From Littorina saxatilis (taxonomy: Eukaryota > Mollusca > Gastropoda > Littorinimorpha > Littorinidae), in the NCBI RefSeq assembly GCF_037325665.1, contig NC_090245.1, positions 43,913,916 to 43,977,915 of the forward strand: a DNA stretch of 64,000 nucleotides. Direction: 5' to 3'. Position 1 is the first letter of the stretch. The number at the start of each line of letters is the position of its first letter. Below are positions 63,201 through 64,000 of the stretch, one piece after another. Below the pieces are notes generated by a model. That model had not been told where the DNA came from. It saw only the letters and a list, made by a program, of their open reading frames with translations, and searched no databases. The translations under genes and the position numbers were made by a program.

Positions 63201-64000
63201 TCCATGAGGGTAACCTCACAGGACAATATGATACCGATACCAATACGCTAGATGTCCTCAATGTCATTTTGTTCAGATCGATGCGCCTACCGGGGGAAGC
63301 AGTACAAGCAATCCGAGACGTGGAGAGATGGGTGTGACCAGGAGTGTGTGTGTGAGCAGGCTGTCTATGGCTACTACAGATGCTACAGTCTGTGAGTTGT
63401 GAGGCTTTTCAGCAGTTACGCCAGAAATAACTTCTGGTCTAGTCTTATCAAGAGTGTTTCTTGGTGGCTTAAGATACACATGGACGTAATATAGAAACAG
63501 GACATTTCGTACGAGAGTAAGGTAAGGACGTGGTGCAGGAAACACAATTACAAAGAAACAGGCATGCTATGCATATTAAAAGAATTATCTTGAAAGAATC
63601 TATACTTATGATCTTAATTATTATACAGTAAGCAGGGTTGGATCTAGTGTATGAGAGGGAGGGGCTTCCCCAATGTGACAACGGTATAGTGGCTGGCCAA
63701 GCAGGGGTTATGGGAGACTTTACGCCCTAGAACCTGTTGAAATTTAGCATTTCAAAGGGGTATTTAAGTTCGCCGGGTTAGGGGGGATGGGGCTCCGCGG
63801 GAACCAAGGCATTCCCCCCCTCCCCTTCCACCTACAGCCCTGGTAAATAAGCTTATTCTACTCAATGACGTTGTCAACACGTAATCACACAACAGGTGCC
63901 CAACGTATTCCAACGTACCTTCAACGTGCACACGCAAGCCTGCCTCAAGCGATTCGTGCTGCGAGACCATCAGCTGTTCCACGGCCACCAAATTAGTCTC
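44073..64000 (+). CDS. Secreted VWA-ShKT-VWC mosaic protein, whole visible gene (22 exons, partial)
   Basis: Twenty-two exons join in frame with GT-AG sites to about 843 codons; the 3' end lies outside the window. Order: signal peptide (1 to about 21), VWA1 (about 37-220), Pro-rich linker, VWA2 (about 242-420), two short linker exons, ShKT1 (456-489), ShKT2 (500-535), Thr linker, VWC1 (from 548), VWC2 (from 633), ShKT3 (726-760), VWC3 (from 773). VWA domains bind matrix ligands, often by a metal site; ShKT and VWC are disulfide-rich extracellular modules. A secreted matrix, mucus, shell or egg-coat role is plausible, but the function is unknown. Almost all module junctions are phase 1. I do not recognise a named orthologue. 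Confidence 0.92.
44847..45325 (-). mobile_element. Helentron-like repeat, copy 8, truncated
   Basis: Lacks the CGCGACTTGTT half. Keeps the central conserved part, a long (CA)n tract (45142-45255) and the terminal hairpin with TGTAAAAA. Intron 1 of the mosaic gene, 58 bp from exon 2. Confidence 0.88.
45384..45410 (+). CDS. Mosaic gene exon 2 (27-nt microexon)
   Basis: Acceptor TTTCAG, donor GTAAGA. Completes Gln and encodes GNGRLQLQ before VWA1. Its exact phase fit between exons 1 and 3 is the main support. Confidence 0.78.
45431..45796. repeat. GTT microsatellite with TGCATG interruptions
   Basis: About 365 bp of (GTT)n in intron 2, with repeated TGCATGTTATTGTGCATG blocks. TGCATG is the Rbfox-binding word when transcribed (UGCAUG). 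Confidence 0.95.
46089..46222 (+). CDS. Mosaic gene exon 3 (VWA1, first part)
   Basis: Encodes [16 protein letters not shown] then [19 protein letters not shown]. The MIDAS motif DxSxS reads DGSQR, so its last Ser is Arg. Ends in phase 0 at GTAAGC. Confidence 0.93.
46349..46620 (+). pseudogene. Two decayed copies of the start of VWA1 exon 4
   Basis: At 46369-46422 the plus strand reads [16 protein letters not shown] then a stop. At 46559-46620 a shorter relic (GGGATCAGGGCCCAAGCTCAG) also stops. Both resemble [16 protein letters not shown] of exon 4, and each follows a CAG or TAG acceptor-like site. They sit in intron 3. Confidence 0.75.
46736..46813 (+). pseudogene. Recent partial duplicate of VWA1 exon 4
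   Basis: Matches 46868-46945 with about five differences in 78 bp: [20 protein letters not shown] then GYQQAV. It has a good acceptor (TCCAG) but no strong donor before a T-run. The frame stays open through to the true exon, so retention of both would lengthen VWA1 rather than truncate it. Confidence 0.75.
46868..47119 (+). CDS. Mosaic gene exon 4 (VWA1, middle part)
   Basis: Encodes [20 protein letters not shown], then [14 protein letters not shown] and [14 protein letters not shown]. The MIDAS Thr is kept (GGT), but the late MIDAS Asp (VTDG in VWA2) is Ser. Phase 0-0; donor GTCAGT. Confidence 0.93.
47131..47240. repeat. 55-bp tandem duplication
   Basis: GAGTAGTACTATGAG starts at 47131 and 47186. 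The units differ by one base in the part compared. Lies just after the exon 4 donor. Confidence 0.88.
47260..47480. repeat. AT-rich region of TAGTATACTA palindromes
   Basis: Repeated TACTATAGTATACTATAGTA-type self-complementary words. Possibly a degenerate MITE; ends not defined. Confidence 0.5.
47853..48036 (+). CDS. Mosaic gene exon 5 (VWA1, last part)
   Basis: Encodes [20 protein letters not shown], then [17 protein letters not shown] and AARVAE. Typical VWA final strand (VAVYNIGVG) and helix. Ends in phase 1. Confidence 0.94.
48152..48306. repeat. CA microsatellite
   Basis: Two (CA)n blocks separated by CGCGCGCGCGAACAAACACG. Confidence 0.97.
48447..48491 (+). CDS. Mosaic gene exon 6 (linker, 45 nt)
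   Basis: Encodes [15 protein letters not shown], a Pro-rich linker between VWA domains. Phase 1-1, TTTCAG acceptor, GTATGT donor. Same length as exon 10. Confidence 0.85.
48767..48965 (+). CDS. Mosaic gene exon 7 (VWA2, first part)
   Basis: Encodes [20 protein letters not shown], then [20 protein letters not shown] and [19 protein letters not shown]. The MIDAS DGSSS is intact (Asp248, Ser250, Ser252). Ends two bases into Arg. Confidence 0.96.
49014..49301. repeat. GT microsatellite filling intron 7
   Basis: Long (GT)n with GTGC, GTGA and GTGG variants. Confidence 0.96.
49432..49609 (+). CDS. Mosaic gene exon 8 (VWA2, middle part)
   Basis: Encodes [20 protein letters not shown] then [20 protein letters not shown]. 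The MIDAS Thr position is Ser319 or nearby Thr321, and Asp352 is present. Phase 2-0. Confidence 0.96.
49610..50061. other. Intron 8, GA and CAGA-rich
   Basis: Contains GAGAGAGG and (GACA)n tracts (49880-49930). At 49979-50010 there is text like the 63633 repeat (GTTGGACCCAGTGTATGA). Confidence 0.7.
50062..50363 (-). mobile_element. tRNA-derived SINE, family B, minus copy
   Basis: Same family as 9701-10006. B box complement GGGGTTCGAACCC at about 50303. Intron 8 of the mosaic gene. Confidence 0.9.
50524..50704 (+). CDS. Mosaic gene exon 9 (VWA2, last part)
   Basis: Encodes [20 protein letters not shown], then [20 protein letters not shown] and LLQKACQ. Standard VWA C-terminal strand and helix. 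Phase 0-1. Confidence 0.95.
50906..50933. repeat. Poly-G run
   Basis: About 25 G in a row. Assembly length is unreliable here. Confidence 0.9.
51024..51068 (+). CDS. Mosaic gene exon 10 (linker, 45 nt)
   Basis: Encodes [15 protein letters not shown], phase 1-1. An imperfect second copy of its text (GATACCGACGAAGACACTTT) lies at 51100-51119 in the following intron. Confidence 0.75.
51193..51231 (+). CDS. Mosaic gene exon 11 (linker, 39 nt)
   Basis: Encodes [13 protein letters not shown], Ala/Thr-rich, phase 1-1, acceptor TTTCAG, donor GTCAGT. Short exons 10 and 11 could be skipped without changing frame. Confidence 0.72.
51277..51322. repeat. GT microsatellite
   Basis: Pure (GT)n. Confidence 0.95.
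51343..51662. repeat. Hairpin-rich repeat
   Basis: Near-palindrome of GGCAACCATCCAC and GTGGATGGCAACC at 51364-51392. A second perfect stem GACGGAAAGAATGTCAT lies at 51459-51505 with a 13-nt loop. CCATCCACAC recurs at 51648. Probably a MITE. Confidence 0.6.
51664..51930. repeat. GT/CTGT microsatellite
   Basis: (GT)n, then (CTGT)n, then degenerate GTGTGC/GCGT repeats. Confidence 0.93.
52110..52232 (+). CDS. Mosaic gene exon 12 (ShKT1)
   Basis: Encodes [20 protein letters not shown] then [20 protein letters not shown]. Six Cys (456, 463, 471, 482, 486, 489) in ShKT spacing. Phase 1-1. Known ShKT domains act in channel block, protease tethering or matrix; nothing here shows which. Confidence 0.95.
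52472..52604. repeat. ACTC microsatellite
   Basis: (CACT)n with two interruptions. Confidence 0.96.
52679..52735 (+). mobile_element. SINE family E, 3' fragment
   Basis: CCCGTCGCGATATAACCTTG through AAAACGACG and (AAAG) tail, as at the end of 37260-37636. Confidence 0.85.
52891..53025 (+). CDS. Mosaic gene exon 13 (ShKT2)
   Basis: Encodes [20 protein letters not shown] then [12 protein letters not shown]. Six Cys (500, 507, 515, 528, 532, 535). Phase 1-1. Confidence 0.95.
53155..53398. mobile_element. MITE-like element, CAGG(T/G)GCGGA ends
   Basis: Ends CAGGTGCGGATC and GTCCGCCCCTG, with GGGGGGGTGCAC and GTGCACCCCC just inside. It resembles hAT-type non-autonomous elements, but an 8-bp target duplication is not evident. 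Confidence 0.6.
53671..54548 (-). mobile_element. Helentron-like repeat, copy 9
   Basis: Full-length minus-orientation copy in intron 13 of the mosaic gene, from AACAAGTCGCGTAAGGCG to hairpin and TATAAAAA. Closely matches copies 4 and 6. Confidence 0.9.
55337..55363 (+). CDS. Mosaic gene exon 14 (Thr linker, 27 nt)
   Basis: Encodes GETTTTTGY, phase 1-1, acceptor TTTCAG, donor GTAAGT. The Thr run suggests O-glycosylation. Support comes from phase and splice sites. Confidence 0.78.
55569..55783. repeat. Long hairpin, ~52-bp arms
   Basis: 55569-55620 pairs with 55730-55783 (core CATCGGAGCCACGATTCGCT) around a 109-bp loop. Confidence 0.8.
55785..56068 (+). mobile_element. tRNA-derived SINE, family D
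   Basis: Head ATTGGTAGAGCACTGGACTT with B-box-like GAGTTTAAATCC. The tail is (AAAT)n near 56048-56066. It directly abuts the hairpin repeat. Confidence 0.75.
56170..56287 (+). CDS. Mosaic gene exon 15 (VWC1, first half)
   Basis: Encodes [20 protein letters not shown] then [18 protein letters not shown]. Matches the C..G..Y..G..W.DGC..C.C pattern of VWC/antistasin-like modules. Phase 1-2. Confidence 0.94.
57231..57523 (-). mobile_element. tRNA-derived SINE, family C
   Basis: Minus-strand head: GCGCTGTGGCGAGGTGGTAA and B-box-like GTTCGAATCCC near 57461-57472. The 3' part is truncated relative to 60745-61142. Intron 15. Confidence 0.85.
57577..57719 (+). CDS. Mosaic gene exon 16 (VWC1, second half)
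   Basis: Encodes [20 protein letters not shown] then [15 protein letters not shown] and GIGQTPDGM. Provides the CC..P.C ending of VWC. Phase 2-1. Confidence 0.93.
57880..57970. repeat. CA microsatellite
   Basis: Pure (CA)n. Confidence 0.97.
58048..58162 (+). CDS. Mosaic gene exon 17 (VWC2, first half)
   Basis: Encodes [20 protein letters not shown] then [18 protein letters not shown]. Phase 1-2, parallel to exon 15. Confidence 0.94.
58219..58300. repeat. CT microsatellite
   Basis: (CT)n in intron 17. Confidence 0.96.
58917..59056 (+). CDS. Mosaic gene exon 18 (VWC2, second half)
   Basis: Encodes [20 protein letters not shown] then [20 protein letters not shown]. Phase 2-1, parallel to exon 16. 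Confidence 0.93.
59178..59341. repeat. CTGT and CT microsatellites
   Basis: (TCTG)n then (CT)n in intron 18. Confidence 0.96.
59677..59808 (+). CDS. Mosaic gene exon 19 (ShKT3)
   Basis: Encodes [20 protein letters not shown] then [17 protein letters not shown]. Six Cys (726, 733, 741, 753, 757, 760). Closest by eye to ShKT2, with which it shares the DNC...FCGLC ending. Phase 1-1. Confidence 0.95.
59821..60241. repeat. CTGT and CT microsatellites
   Basis: (TGTC)n at 59821-59853 and (CT)n blocks at 60043-60108 and 60186-60240. Confidence 0.95.
60585..60614 (+). CDS. Mosaic gene exon 20 (linker, 30 nt)
   Basis: Encodes [10 protein letters not shown], phase 1-1, acceptor TTTGCAG, donor GTGAGT. 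Confidence 0.75.
60745..61142 (-). mobile_element. tRNA-derived SINE, family C, longer copy
   Basis: Minus strand runs from head GGGCGCAGTTGCGTAGTGG (61120-61140) through GTAATCCATGTCAGAGTTCG to a (GAA)n tail at 60745-60770. Intron 20. Confidence 0.88.
61143..62190. other. Intron 20 sequence, no gene recognised
   Basis: Moderately AT-rich. The minus-strand frames at 61349-61639 and 61795-62280 have no recognisable domains and overlap a palindrome. Possibly unclassified repeat. Confidence 0.5.
62191..62338. repeat. Foldback hairpin, ~72-bp arms
   Basis: AGAGGTTACA at 62191 pairs with TGTAACCTCT ending at 62338. The arms share CTCAGTGATTATTAAAAATA and are complementary along nearly their full length. 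Confidence 0.85.
62919..63247 (+). mobile_element. tRNA-derived SINE, family F
   Basis: Head GGGGAAATAGCTCAGCCGGT then CGCTGGCTTTAAAACCAG, like a tRNA D-arm and anticodon arm; the B box is partly lost. Body GTCTGGCAGCTCGCTTTCCC and a tail (ATACCGATACCAATAC). Confidence 0.8.
63277..63391 (+). CDS. Mosaic gene exon 21 (VWC3, first half)
   Basis: Encodes [20 protein letters not shown] then [17 protein letters not shown]. Phase 1-2, same length (115 nt) as exon 17. Confidence 0.94.
63633..63842. mobile_element. Short element with CAGGG ends
   Basis: Starts CAGGGTTGGATC and ends CTACAGCCCTG. Related text at 42318 and 49979. Class unknown. Confidence 0.45.
63896..64000 (+). CDS. Mosaic gene exon 22 (VWC3, second half), runs off window
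   Basis: Encodes [20 protein letters not shown] then [15 protein letters not shown], still open at the right edge. CC.TI.C matches the end of VWC. Confidence 0.9.
   Translation, partial: MPNVFQRTFNVHTQACLKRFVLRDHQLFHGHQISL

Overview
The window looks like gene-poor, repeat-rich nuclear DNA from an invertebrate, most likely a marine gastropod mollusc. This rests on small exons in long introns, several tRNA-headed SINE families of molluscan type, long CA/CT/CTGT microsatellites, a protein mixing VWA, ShKT and VWC domains, and at least nine copies of one ~870-bp repeat that I remember from snail genomes. The species cannot be fixed from the sequence.

Two spliced host genes can be reconstructed. 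On the minus strand (26446 to 12320) lies a complete mitochondrial aspartate aminotransferase (GOT2). It has eleven coding exons and a 430-residue product, with all splice phases agreeing and all main PLP and substrate residues present. On the plus strand (44073 to beyond the right edge) lies a secreted mosaic protein: signal peptide, two VWA domains, two ShKT domains, two VWC-like modules, a third ShKT and a third VWC. Twenty-two exons are visible and the gene runs off the window. Nearly all module boundaries are phase 1, so modules could be gained or lost without breaking the frame. A single THAP zinc-finger exon sits on the minus strand near 7 kb.

The rest is mostly mobile DNA, often nested. 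0-4.4 kb: a TA-flanked MITE, then a 2.7-kb TIR element holding two head-to-tail copies of the ~870-bp Helentron-like repeat. 4.9-6.2 kb: a 5'-truncated LINE. 7.4-10.8 kb: a third Helentron-like copy interrupted by another element, then a foldback element interrupted by a SINE with a clear 12-bp target duplication. GOT2 introns: several MITEs, two Helentron-like copies (one carrying a TIR element that carries a SINE), a 2.6-kb transposon with a PHD-like finger, and a misplaced partial copy of GOT2 exon 5. 29.5-31 kb: a Tc1-type element with a full-length transposase frame that has lost its first catalytic Asp. 31.9-34.7 kb: a higher-order minisatellite. 35.2-36.2 kb: an AT-rich TIR element built of palindromes and a 20-bp array resembling forkhead sites. 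37-43.5 kb: SINEs, MITEs and microsatellites.

The two host genes show no functional link; they are neighbours about 17.6 kb apart with transposons between them. I saw no rRNA, free tRNA gene, CRISPR array or prokaryotic feature, and nothing I could assign to a retrovirus or other virus-like element.
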